Of a stretch of DNA of 64,000 nucleotides, positions 21,943 through 30,444 are shown in pieces. Under the pieces are notes generated by a model, which was not told the DNA's origin, searched no databases, and saw only the letters and a program-made list of their open reading frames with translations. The position numbers were made by a program, and so were the translations under genes. The stretch comes from Qipengyuania_B thermophila (GTDB lineage Bacteria; Pseudomonadota; Alphaproteobacteria; Sphingomonadales; Sphingomonadaceae): contig NZ_SDSI01000004.1 in assembly GCF_004153605.1 (NCBI RefSeq), positions 1 through 64,000 on the forward strand, given 5' to 3'. Position 1 is the first letter of the stretch. Every line of letters begins with the position of its first letter.

Positions 21943-24900
21943 TCATCTGCTGACGCGTGAGATGACGGCTGCCGCTCTCTCGACCGGGACGAAAAGTCGG
22001 GTCTGGTAGCGAATGATCTCGGTGAAGCAGCCTTGCGCCTTGTACCAGTCAAGCCGGGCCGCGCCCCATCCCGTTAGCTCGAGCCGTTGGCTTCCGTTTA
22101 CGAGGCTGCGTTTGAGGATGTGTTCCTCCGGCCCGTCCAACTGCATCGAACGCCCCGCCGCGAGCACGGCCTGCACAATCTCGTCGGCCGAAAGTTTGTG
22201 GCCGCCCTCCAGCCCGAGGGCGCGGCAGAGCTCCGGAACGCAGTGGACGGGGACCTCGCGGCCCAGCAGCGAGCGGCCATCCGAGGCGCAAATTCTGCTG
22301 ACGCGTACATGGTTGGATGGGAGCTTGTCCCAGACCGGCAGCAGCAGGCCGGTCGCGAGATGGAGCCGTTCGCGCTTGAGGCTCGATGCGGCCTCGTCGG
22401 CTTCAATCTCCCAGAGGCGCCGGAATTCCGGCCCGGGGAGAGGCTCCCAGCAACTCTCTTCGAGCTGGTCGGCGGTAAGATACTCCCGCTTCAGCGGGCG
22501 ATGCATTTCGAACCGCATTATCCGCGTGCCCTCGTCGGTCAGGAGGCTGCGCGCCGGAACGAGAAGTCCGACACGGCCGGAACGGGCGTTGCGCAGAGGC
22601 CGGTGGCCGGGGCTGTCAATTTCGTAAAGCTCGTCGAGCCTGAGCAGTGTAAGCGGCTTCAGCGCCCTTGCGATCTCCAGCTTGAGCAGGTGCGTCGTCG
22701 CCCCCGACATGGCATCGGTACGAAGCAGAGTATCGGACAGCACTTCGAAGTTCTCGACGGCGATGGTCTCGACGCCCAGATCGAGAGTTCCCGCCTGTCG
22801 GGCCGCGTCGACCCGCGCTTCGACAAGCGCGAGAAACTCGTCGAAGATGGCATTCTGCAGTGCGATCGGCAGAGCGAGAATGCGGTTGAGCCAACGCTGG
22901 ATCGTCGGCAGGTCGTCGACCATGCTGCCGTCGGGTCCTTCGAGCCCCAGCCCCGTCAGTTCCTGGAACTTCGCGAGCCCTATCGCCTCGAGCTTGCCGA
23001 TGAAGAGCAGCCCGAACCAGCGATTGAGCGCATCCTTGGCGTAGGAGCTTTCCAGATTGTCGGCGGGATCGAAGAGATTCTGCCCGCCGGTCTGGCGCTG
23101 CCCGCGCGTGAGGGCGCCAAGGCTGTCGAGGCGGCGAGCAATCGTCGAGATGAAGCGCCGCTCCCCGCGCACGTCGGTCGTCACCGGCCGGAATAGCGGA
23201 GCCGAGGCCTGGTTGGTGCGGTTTGTGCGCCCCAGGCCTTGGATCGCAGCATCAGCACGCCAGCCCGGCTCGAGCAGAAAATGGACGCGCCGGGCGCGGT
23301 TCCTGGCCCCGAGATCGGCATGATAGCTGCGACCGGTGCCGCCCGCATCGGAGAACACCAGGATGCGCTTTTCGCCATCCATGAATGCCTGCGTCTCGCT
23401 CAGATTCGCGCGCGGACTGCGCGACTGGAGCTTCTGCCGCCCATCGGGACCTATCACGAGCCGCCGGCTGCGCCCCGTCACCTCAGCGACACGATCAGTG
23501 CCGAACCGTTCGATGATCGCGTCCAGTGCGGTTGCGATCGGCGGCAGGGCGCAAAGTTGCTCGATCATGCGCTCGCGTGCGGCGAGTGCCGAGCGGCACA
23601 GGACGGGCCGGCCCTCGTCGTCGATCATCGGCTCGGAGCGGGGATTGCCGTTCTCGTCGGTGAACACCGCCATGAGGCGGACCGGGAAGCTCTTGGCGAG
23701 ATAGTCGATCACGTATTCGCGGGGAGAGAGGTCAATTTCGAGCTCCTCCCGTTCCTCATCCGACAGGTCGGCCAGACGCCGGTCGAGCATGGCCTCAGCG
23801 GTCGAGACCAGCTGGACGACGACAGCGTGTCCCTCGGCGAGCGCGTCATCGATGGCGGGCAGCAGGCTCGGCAGCTTCATCGACAGGAGGAGCTGCGCGA
23901 AGAAGCGCTGCTTGGTGCCTTCGAAGATCGACAGGGCCGCAGATTTGGCGCCGCTGTTGAGCGTATCGCCGCTGTCCGCATCGACGATCCGGGTTGCCTG
24001 GAGCGCTTCGCGAAGGTTGGCGTGAATGATGGCCCAGGCTTCGGCATAGGCATCGTAAACCGAGATCTGCTCCGGGGTGAGCTGGTGCTCAAGGATCTCG
24101 TACTCGACGCCCGCGAACGAGAGCGCGCGAGCCGTGTACAGACCGAGCGACTTCAGGTCTCGGGCGACCAGCTCCATCGCGGCAATCCCTCCTTCGCGGA
24201 TATCGCTCACGAACGCTTCGCGGTTGGCGAAAGCGGTTTCCGGTCCCCACAGCCCGAGCCGCGTCGCGTAGGCGAGATTGTTGACGTCGGAAGCACCCGT
24301 CGCCGAGGCGTAGAGGACGCGTGCGCGCGGCAGCAGGTTTTGCAGGCGCACCCCGGCGATGCCCTGCTCCGAGCCTTTGACGCGGCCGCGCGATCCTTCG
24401 CCGCCAGCGGCGTTGGCCATCGCGTGCGCCTCGTCGAAGACGATCACCCCGTCAAAGCCATCACCCGCCCATTCGAGGATCTGGTCGAGCCGCGTGGCGT
24501 CGGATCTTCCCGAGCGCAGCGTGGGATAGGTGACGAACAGGATGCCATCGCGCATCGTCACCTCGTGTCCGAGTTTCCACTGCCCGAGCGGCTGGATGTC
24601 GATCGGAAGGCCGCCGAGAGCGGACCAGTCCCGGCGCGCGTCCTCGAGCAGTGCCTCGGTCTTCGAAATCCAGATGTGGCGCCGTTCCCCGTGCAGCCAG
24701 CGGTCCAGGATAACGCTTGCGACTTGGCGTCCCTTTCCGGCTCCGGTCCCGTCGCCGAGGAAATAACCCATGCGGTAGGCGGCGCCGCCAGGACTTGGTG
24801 CAAGCGAACAGCCCCTGTCCTGCGGAACGAAGCGTCCGGGGAGGTCGCGGGCGTGTGCCGTGACGGCGTAGATCAGCGTTTCGGCCTGCGCGGCCGAGAG

Positions 24901-26178
24901 CAGCCCTTTGGAAATGACGCCTGCGGGAAGTTGCGGAACTTCGGTCGGGACTGGCGCGGTAATCGAGCCCATCGCAACGGACTCGACGAGCGGCGTTGGG
25001 TGTTCGACCGCTCCGGGGATGACGATCCGGCTCGGCCGATAGGGCAGATAATGCCCGACCTGCTCCGCGATCGGAGCCGGCGCGTCGAGTGCCGTATATG
25101 TGCAGGCTTTGCTGGAAGGCGCCGTTGCCGGCACGTTGGGCTGCAAGGGGCGGGGCTTGGTCGCCAGCCCAGCCAGCCGGATCGGAGCGCGCGCGGGCAT
25201 GAGCGTGGCAGGCGTCGCCGGAAGCGGCGCGGGCCGCGCCGGAATGGCATCGACCACATCACAAAGCGCGTCGAAATCGCTGTTCCGCGCTATGACTGGC
25301 GCTGTCCCGTCCTCGGCCTTGTCGAGCACGATGAGGCGAGTGGTGATCGAGGTACCGTGCTTCACGAAACCCCGCTCCACCGCGACGTTGAAGCGCACAG
25401 TGATCGGTCCCTGCGCGCCTTCGAGGAACCGATGCACGTCGAACCATTCGGGCATGACGGCGGCCAGACGGCCACCCGCGGCGAGCCGCTTCCAGGCCGA
25501 GCGCAAGTGACGCGCGCCCGTATGTCCGTCGTGCCCGCGCTCCACTCCGTGCGAATAGGGCGGATTGACGAGAACGGCGGTCGGCACTTGGGAAGGGTCG
25601 AGCAACTCGTCGATGAGCTCGCCGTCGTGCCCGGTCACCCCCGCGTCTGGGAAAAGGCAGACGAGGCAATCGCGGCGGAGCGGCGATATGTCGTTGAGGA
25701 TGAGGCGCGCACCAGCGTTCGCAGCCCAGACCGCCAGCATTCCCGTTCCGGCCGACGGTTCGAGCACCGTCTCGCTGCCCTGAAGCGCGCAGGCTCGGGA
25801 GAGGAGCCAGGCCATGCGCGGCGGCGTCGCGAACTGTTGCAGCGCGATCTGCTCTTCGCTGCGGACGGTTTGACTTGGCAGCAAGGTCTCAAGCTGCGCG
25901 AACACCGCCTCCGCATCGCGCATCGATGAACCGAGGGAGAGACCTGCGCTATCGCGCAACCACAGCACCTGGGCGAGCTCAAGCACGGCATGGGCATCGC
26001 GCACGGACCAGCGGCCGTCCGCGTCGCTGCCACCGAATTCCCGGCTGAGGACGCTGTTGAGGCGCGCGCGAGAGACCGTCTCGTCCGCCTCGATGAGACG
26101 CTGAACCTCGCGGGCGGCGGACAATACCAGCGGCTCGATGCGATCGGGGAAGGCAAATGCGGGGGATGAGTGTGCCAT
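21943..26178 (-). CDS. Methylase-helicase fusion, strawberry notch / DarB-like
   Basis: A 1411-residue protein. The N-terminal third is an adenine methyltransferase-like domain with the SAM motif EPSAGTGMLA (about 25737-25763) and the catalytic-type NPPYSHG motif (about 25550-25570). A Pro/Ala-rich linker follows. The rest is a strawberry-notch superfamily 2 helicase: Walker A-like GDGTGAGKGRQ (about 24727-24760), DEAH in VIVFDEAHAMAN (about 24425-24445), SATGASDVNNLAY, then a second RecA domain with VFSDAGGTGRSYHAD and QGLGRTNRTNQAS. Such proteins are widespread on large plasmids and phages. Phage P1 DarB, an antirestriction protein, has the same design. The ATG at 26178 follows AGGAGGTCCT. 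Together with ArdC it suggests protection of the element from host restriction (inference). Confidence 0.88.
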   Translation of the reverse strand: MAHSSPAFAFPDRIEPLVLSAAREVQRLIEADETVSRARLNSVLSREFGGSDADGRWSVRDAHAVLELAQVLWLRDSAGLSLGSSMRDAEAVFAQLETLLPSQTVRSEEQIALQQFATPPRMAWLLSRACALQGSETVLEPSAGTGMLAVWAANAGARLILNDISPLRRDCLVCLFPDAGVTGHDGELIDELLDPSQVPTAVLVNPPYSHGVERGHDGHTGARHLRSAWKRLAAGGRLAAVMPEWFDVHRFLEGAQGPITVRFNVAVERGFVKHGTSITTRLIVLDKAEDGTAPVIARNSDFDALCDVVDAIPARPAPLPATPATLMPARAPIRLAGLATKPRPLQPNVPATAPSSKACTYTALDAPAPIAEQVGHYLPYRPSRIVIPGAVEHPTPLVESVAMGSITAPVPTEVPQLPAGVISKGLLSAAQAETLIYAVTAHARDLPGRFVPQDRGCSLAPSPGGAAYRMGYFLGDGTGAGKGRQVASVILDRWLHGERRHIWISKTEALLEDARRDWSALGGLPIDIQPLGQWKLGHEVTMRDGILFVTYPTLRSGRSDATRLDQILEWAGDGFDGVIVFDEAHAMANAAGGEGSRGRVKGSEQGIAGVRLQNLLPRARVLYASATGASDVNNLAYATRLGLWGPETAFANREAFVSDIREGGIAAMELVARDLKSLGLYTARALSFAGVEYEILEHQLTPEQISVYDAYAEAWAIIHANLREALQATRIVDADSGDTLNSGAKSAALSIFEGTKQRFFAQLLLSMKLPSLLPAIDDALAEGHAVVVQLVSTAEAMLDRRLADLSDEEREELEIDLSPREYVIDYLAKSFPVRLMAVFTDENGNPRSEPMIDDEGRPVLCRSALAARERMIEQLCALPPIATALDAIIERFGTDRVAEVTGRSRRLVIGPDGRQKLQSRSPRANLSETQAFMDGEKRILVFSDAGGTGRSYHADLGARNRARRVHFLLEPGWRADAAIQGLGRTNRTNQASAPLFRPVTTDVRGERRFISTIARRLDSLGALTRGQRQTGGQNLFDPADNLESSYAKDALNRWFGLLFIGKLEAIGLAKFQELTGLGLEGPDGSMVDDLPTIQRWLNRILALPIALQNAIFDEFLALVEARVDAARQAGTLDLGVETIAVENFEVLSDTLLRTDAMSGATTHLLKLEIARALKPLTLLRLDELYEIDSPGHRPLRNARSGRVGLLVPARSLLTDEGTRIMRFEMHRPLKREYLTADQLEESCWEPLPGPEFRRLWEIEADEAASSLKRERLHLATGLLLPVWDKLPSNHVRVSRICASDGRSLLGREVPVHCVPELCRALGLEGGHKLSADEIVQAVLAAGRSMQLDGPEEHILKRSLVNGSQRLELTGWGAARLDWYKAQGCFTEIIRYQTRLFVPVERAAAVISRVSR

Positions 26179-26250
26179 AGGACCTCCTGACGAGGCCCTT
26201 CACGCGTTCCGGCCTCGATCAGGCCGAGGCACCCTCTCCTCTGAGGCGGG

Positions 26251-27147
26251 TCAGGGAGCGGCGATAGCCCGTTCGCACAGCGCGTCATTCCAGTCGGTGT
26301 CGAGATTGGGCGGTCGTTTTGCGAGGATACGCCTGCCCTCGTCTCGATAGGCCTCGCGGCCGCGCTCCTCGGCCAGGTCGCCACCACGATCGTTGTCCAC
26401 GAAGAGGTGAAGCTCGCGCACGCTTTCGGGGATCGTGACCAGGCCGAAGCGCTCATTGCCCAGGGTGGCCCAGCAAGGGACGCCGAATATCTGCATGGCG
26501 GAAAGGGCAGTCTCGATTCCCTCCGCCAAACCCAGGCGTCCTTGCCGCGGCGGAGCAAGGCGCACCGCCCCATGCTGCAGACTGCCCAACGCGCGCTTGG
26601 GCCGCTCGAAGGCCGCGAGGCGAGTCGCCGCGGGATCGAGGAACGTGCGATGCACGGCGATCACCCCGAGGTCGGTTCGGACACCGGCCAGCATCGCCGG
26701 CAGGAATCGGACTGCTCCACGAGGGCCGAGCGGTGTTCTAGGGTGGAAGCGCAACTCCGCTGAAAGCCGCGTCACGCCGCGCTTTGCCAGATATGCCTCC
26801 GCCGGGCTTCCCCGAAGCGTGACAGCCTGACGCCAAAGTCGGACGGCATTGCGATCGACCGTTTCCGCGCGGACGAGTTCCGGGACCGGTCCGCCCGAAC
26901 CATCGAACAGTTCGCGTGCGTGGACGCCCCGGCGGCCGAGTTCTGCGATGATCTCATCGTTCGAGCAGCCCGCAAAGCAGTGGAACAAGATGGCGCGCCG
27001 GCCGAGGCTGACGCTCAGCGATGGGGTCCGATCGTCGTGCGCCGGGCAGCGGCACACCCCGCGACCCCGACGCCATGTTCCGCCAAGGCTGTCGACGATC
27101 TCCCGCGCGCGGCGCTCGAGACGCTCTGATTGATGGCTTTGGGGCAT
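26251..27147 (-). CDS. Toprim-domain primase-like protein
   Basis: A 298-residue protein of the plasmid/phage primase type. It has an N-terminal zinc-binding segment (GVCRCPAHDDRTPSLSVS, then LFHCFAGCSNDEIIAELG). A Toprim domain follows, with the Glu motif GLAEGIETALSAMQ and the DxD motif ELHLFVDNDRGGD, ending with DTDWNDAL. It would make primers or process DNA ends during replication or transfer of the element. The ATG at 27147 has a GGAGA site five bases upstream; the in-frame ATG at 27165 lacks one. It lies 72 bases upstream of the methylase-helicase gene on the same strand, probably in one operon. Confidence 0.85.
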   Translation of the reverse strand: MPQSHQSERLERRAREIVDSLGGTWRRGRGVCRCPAHDDRTPSLSVSLGRRAILFHCFAGCSNDEIIAELGRRGVHARELFDGSGGPVPELVRAETVDRNAVRLWRQAVTLRGSPAEAYLAKRGVTRLSAELRFHPRTPLGPRGAVRFLPAMLAGVRTDLGVIAVHRTFLDPAATRLAAFERPKRALGSLQHGAVRLAPPRQGRLGLAEGIETALSAMQIFGVPCWATLGNERFGLVTIPESVRELHLFVDNDRGGDLAEERGREAYRDEGRRILAKRPPNLDTDWNDALCERAIAAP

Positions 27148-27271
27148 GGTTTCTCCATTCTGCATGCCTCCCAGCGCAGCCTCCTCTCCGCGCCGGCGCC
27201 AATGCGTTTTCCTACAACCGTTGTTCTCTATATGTTCTCTCTCGATTCGACCAGTCAAGGAATCGAGCGAG

Positions 27272-27940
27272 ATGATCCTGAGAGTTGCGTCGGTTGCCAT
27301 TGGGGTGGCCATTGCCATGCCGGTCCAAGGCCAGGCCCAAGACCCATCGGCGACGGCGGGCAGCACCGTTGAAGAACCGCAGCAGGGCTATCGCCTGGCG
27401 CAAGCGGCCGACGGGTTTCAGCTTGTGGAGCACGGGATCTGGGACGCGCCGTCGGCGCATACCCTCGAAGCGTCAATACAATCGCCGATCATCGAAGCTT
27501 CCGAAGGGGCGAAGCAGCTGGCGGCCCGAAAGCCGACCGCGCTCGCGGGGCCGAATGGCTTTCGCCGCGCAGCATATCTTCCGCATGTTTACGCCGCCGA
27601 AGCCAGGTTCGGTTTGCCGGCCGGGCTGCTAGATGCGCTGATCTGGACGGAATCCCGCTACGATCCTTTCGCTATCAGTAGGGCAGGCGCCGCGGGGCTC
27701 GGCCAGCTGATGCCGGGCACAGCAAAGGAGCTAGGGGTCTCCAATCGATTCGACCCAATTGCGAATTTGGGCGGCGCCGCCCGTTACCTGCGGCAAATGC
27801 TCGACCGCTTCGGTTCCGTGCACATGGCACTCGCCGCGTACAATGCCGGCCCTGGCGCGGTCGAGCGCGCGGGCGGGATTCCGCTGAATGGCGAGACGCC
27901 TGCGTACGTGCGCGATGTGCTTCGCCGCTGGCGTCCGTGA
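27272..27940 (+). CDS. VirB1-like lytic transglycosylase
   Basis: A 222-residue secreted protein that cleaves peptidoglycan glycan strands. The signal peptide is MILRVASVAIGVAIAMPVQGQAQ. The SLT domain shows the catalytic Glu in ALIWTESRYDPFAIS, then GAAGLGQLMPGTAKELGV, DPIANLGGAARYLRQML and ALAAYNAGPGAVERAGG. I chose the ATG at 27272 because it starts the signal peptide; the frame is open back to 27146. On conjugative elements these proteins open the cell wall for the type IV secretion channel. No other secretion genes are visible, so the element may be a remnant or the rest lies to the left. It diverges from the primase gene. Confidence 0.85.
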   Translation: MILRVASVAIGVAIAMPVQGQAQDPSATAGSTVEEPQQGYRLAQAADGFQLVEHGIWDAPSAHTLEASIQSPIIEASEGAKQLAARKPTALAGPNGFRRAAYLPHVYAAEARFGLPAGLLDALIWTESRYDPFAISRAGAAGLGQLMPGTAKELGVSNRFDPIANLGGAARYLRQMLDRFGSVHMALAAYNAGPGAVERAGGIPLNGETPAYVRDVLRRWRP

Positions 27941-27986
27941 CTTGCCGTTCAGCCGGCGATGGGAGGCTCGATAGCCCCGGCGCCGC

Positions 27987-29168
27987 TCATTGCTTGGTGG
28001 GGATCACCTTGCCCCCTCCGCCGTCGCAATAGGCGCCCCAGGCCTCCATCAGCTTGCGCCGCTTCTCCAGCATTGCGCCGCGCTGATAGGCGCGCTCAAC
28101 CTCGTTGGGATTCTGGTGCGCCAATGCAGCTTCGGCCACTTCGCCGGGAAAATCGGTCTTTTCCGCGACCCATGTGCGGAACGAGGAGCGGAAGCCGTGA
28201 GCTGTGAACGGCTCCTTCATCCGTCGGAGAACGGCGAGTAGCGTCATGTCAGACATCGGCCCGTTGGTGCCGGGGAAGACGAGATCGGTCCCGTCGCGGC
28301 GGACTGCCATTGCACTCTTGAGGACCGCCAGCGCTTGCGGGGAGAGCGGGACGATGTGCTCGCGCTTCATCTTCATATGCGCGGCAGGAACCGTCCAGAG
28401 AGCGTTCTCGGTGTCGAACTCGTCCCATGTGGACAACCGCACTTCCTGGCTGCGCGCGGCGGTCAGGATCGTGAACTCCAGGGCCAGGCGGCCCCATACT
28501 CCGCCGCTGGCGCGAAGCCGCGTCAGGAACGAGGGCAGGTCCTCGTAAGGCATGGCTGCGTGGTTCTTGCCATGCGGCTGTCTGGGCAGACCCTTGCCCG
28601 CCGCCAGCGACCGCGCGGGAGCCTCTGTGTCGCGCCAGCCGCGCGCGTGCGCATAGTCGAGCACAGCGCATATCCGCTGGCGCACCCTGCGGCCGGTTTC
28701 CGGCTTCGCGGTCCACACTTCGGCGATCGCGGCGATGATGTTGCCGGCCGTTATTGTCCCTACCGGCTTCCTGCCGAGCGTGGGGAATGCGTAGGTTTCG
28801 AGCGTGGCGAGCCATTGTCCGCCGTGCTTGCTGCTCGCCCATTGACGTTCCCGCGCCTTATGCAGGGCCAGCGCCGCTTCGCGGAAAGTGACCGCTTTCG
28901 CTTTAGCCTGCCGCTTTTCAGCAACCAGATCGCGCTTGTCCTCCCGAATCGCCTTGCGCGCCTCAGCTGCCTTCGCTCGCGCATTCGCCAGTGAGACGAG
29001 CTTTGCGCTTCCCAGCCCAATGTCCCGGCGCTGGCCTTCGTGTTGAATGCGCAACCGCCATGATGCGCCTCCACGCTTGTCCACTTTGAGAAGTAGGCCG
29101 TCGCCGTCCTGGTACGTTCCGGGCTTCGCCAGCGCAGCCTTCACTTCGTTCGCCGTCAGCTTGCCCAT
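27987..29168 (-). CDS. int: P4-type integrase next to tRNA-Ser
   Basis: A 393-residue tyrosine recombinase with an N-terminal DUF4102 arm-binding domain (KLTANEVKAALAKPGTYQDGDGLLLKV, then WRLRIQHEGQRRDIGLG). A core-binding domain follows (FREAALALHKARERQWASSKHG). Catalytic residues: Arg in LTAARSQEVRLSTWDEF, HGFRSSFRTWVAE and the terminal ALAHQNPNEVERAYQRG with the nucleophile Tyr. The third position of the His-x-x-Arg box reads HGFR, as usual in this subfamily. I use the ATG at 29168; a GTG at 29183 is possible but lies directly on the AAGGAG site. Integrases of this family insert islands into tRNA 3' ends, and a tRNA-Ser 3' end is 185 bases upstream. Confidence 0.93.
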   Translation of the reverse strand: MGKLTANEVKAALAKPGTYQDGDGLLLKVDKRGGASWRLRIQHEGQRRDIGLGSAKLVSLANARAKAAEARKAIREDKRDLVAEKRQAKAKAVTFREAALALHKARERQWASSKHGGQWLATLETYAFPTLGRKPVGTITAGNIIAAIAEVWTAKPETGRRVRQRICAVLDYAHARGWRDTEAPARSLAAGKGLPRQPHGKNHAAMPYEDLPSFLTRLRASGGVWGRLALEFTILTAARSQEVRLSTWDEFDTENALWTVPAAHMKMKREHIVPLSPQALAVLKSAMAVRRDGTDLVFPGTNGPMSDMTLLAVLRRMKEPFTAHGFRSSFRTWVAEKTDFPGEVAEAALAHQNPNEVERAYQRGAMLEKRRKLMEAWGAYCDGGGGKVIPTKQ

Positions 29169-29198
29169 GCGTTGCGCTCGCACTCCTTGCTGGGGTTT

Positions 29199-29240
29199 AC
29201 GCCCACACTCCTATCATACGCCCACACTTTCGCCCACATT
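29199..29240. repeat. Three direct repeats in front of the integrase (probable arm-type sites)
   Basis: ACGCCCACACT occurs at 29199-29209 and 29218-29228, and a close copy CGCCCACATT at 29231-29240. They lie between the integrase start and the tRNA-Ser att site. This is where P4-type integrases bind with their arm-binding domain and repress their own promoter. Function is inferred from position. Confidence 0.55.
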
Positions 29241-29352
29241 TTTGCGCGGCTGGTAGTGGCCGGCTGTGGTTCCAAGCGGACGCTGGCGGACGTGTAAGCC
29301 GCAGAAATCCCGGACTTTCATGGAAGTTTGCGGCTGCTTGTGGAAGCAAAGG

Positions 29353-29443
29353 TGGCGGAGACGGAGGGATTCGAACCCTCGGTACCCTGATAGGGTACGG
29401 TTCCTTAGCAGGGAACTGGTTTCAGCCACTCACCCACGTCTCC
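29353..29443 (-). tRNA. tRNA-Ser (anticodon GCU)
   Basis: A complete class II serine tRNA with a long variable arm and encoded CCA. The acceptor stem is GGAGACG / CGTCTCC, the anticodon loop reads CTGCTAA (anticodon GCT in DNA), the variable arm is a perfect hairpin around TACCCTATCAGGGTA, and the T arm contains GGTTCGAAT. Its 3' end (29353 side) faces the integrase, making it the attachment site of the island that extends to the left. The gene is intact, as is usual when an island carries a replacement 3' end. Confidence 0.95.
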
Positions 29444-29602
29444 GCGGCGCTGCCGCGCGGCGAGGGGTGCCTATAGCCACGGTGCCCCGGCGCAGCAAGG
29501 CTTGTGACGCTCGCGGTTTACGGCTGCCTGCGGTTCAGGCCGTCTTCACCGTTGATGCCCGAGGCAAGCGGCCATAGGATGAGGCCGAAGGGAGGGTCTG
29601 CC

Positions 29603-30367
29603 ATGGCATCACTCGTATCGCTCCTGCGCCCGCTCGGCGCGGTGCTGCTGGCGCTGTCGCTCGCGGCACTGCCGGCGGCGGCGCAGTCGATGAACCGCAT
29701 CGACCCCAACACCGCCATCGACGCGGACCTCGACGGCGCGCCGGCTCCGGCCGCTCCGCAGCGGCAGACCGTCGCCGCTCCGGCTTCCGTCCCGGCGGAC
29801 GCAGCCCCGGTGGTGACCGCGACTGATGTGTCGGTGGCCGCATCGCAGGCTGCGGCCGCGCCCGGCGCTGCGGCGGCCGAAGGGGCGACGTACAAGCAGG
29901 ACGATCTCATCGGCGCCGCCGAAGGGCTGTTCGGCAAGGGGGCAGAGGGGCTGGCACGGCTCATCGAGGATCTCCTGCGGCGGCAGGGAGAGCCGAACGG
30001 CTACATCGTCGGACGCGAGGCTGGCGGTGCCTTCATCCTCGGTGCGCGGTACGGTTCGGGAACCCTGTTCCACAAGGTCGAGGGACAGCGTCCGGTCTAC
30101 TGGACCGGCCCGTCGATCGGCTTCGACGCGGGCGCGAACGCCGGCAACACCTTCATCCTCGTCTACAACCTCTACGACACCGAGCAGCTTTACGAGCGGT
30201 TTCCGGCTGCGGAGGGCCAGCTCTACGCGATCGGCGGGCTGACCGCGTCCTATCTGCGGCGCGGCGACGTGGTGCTGATTCCCATCCGCGTCGGCGCCGG
30301 TCTGCGGCTCGGCATCAACGCGGGCTACATGCGCTTCTCGACGGAGCACCGCTGGGTGCCCTTCTGA
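29603..30367 (+). CDS. eipA: DUF1134 / EipA-type envelope integrity protein
   Basis: A 254-residue secreted protein. The signal peptide is LLRPLGAVLLALSLAALPAAAQS after MASLVS. An Ala/Pro-rich linker of about 70 residues precedes the DUF1134 domain (GYIVGREAGGAFILGARYGSG, YWTGPSIGFDAGANAGNTFILVYNL, GLTASYLRRGDVVLIPIRVGAGLRLG). The Brucella member EipA is a periplasmic protein needed for envelope integrity. The ATG at 29603 is preceded by GGGAGG; the frame is open further upstream without a better start. It is the first chromosomal gene after the tRNA-Ser and is followed by an aminotransferase gene. Confidence 0.85.
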   Translation: MASLVSLLRPLGAVLLALSLAALPAAAQSMNRIDPNTAIDADLDGAPAPAAPQRQTVAAPASVPADAAPVVTATDVSVAASQAAAAPGAAAAEGATYKQDDLIGAAEGLFGKGAEGLARLIEDLLRRQGEPNGYIVGREAGGAFILGARYGSGTLFHKVEGQRPVYWTGPSIGFDAGANAGNTFILVYNLYDTEQLYERFPAAEGQLYAIGGLTASYLRRGDVVLIPIRVGAGLRLGINAGYMRFSTEHRWVPF

Positions 30368-30444
30368 GGCGGACGGGGCGCGGACGGCGCGGCGCCCGCC
30401 CCGCAGGGCTTGCCCGGCCGGCGATCCGCCGCCAAGGAGCATCC

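Noticed and set aside
23239..25929. An 896-residue plus-strand frame
   Set aside because: It is antisense to the methylase-helicase gene and has no recognisable domain. Long antisense frames are expected in high-GC DNA.
1..29350. CRISPR array or retron in the island
   Set aside because: No series of regularly spaced repeats and no reverse transcriptase or Cas gene was found.
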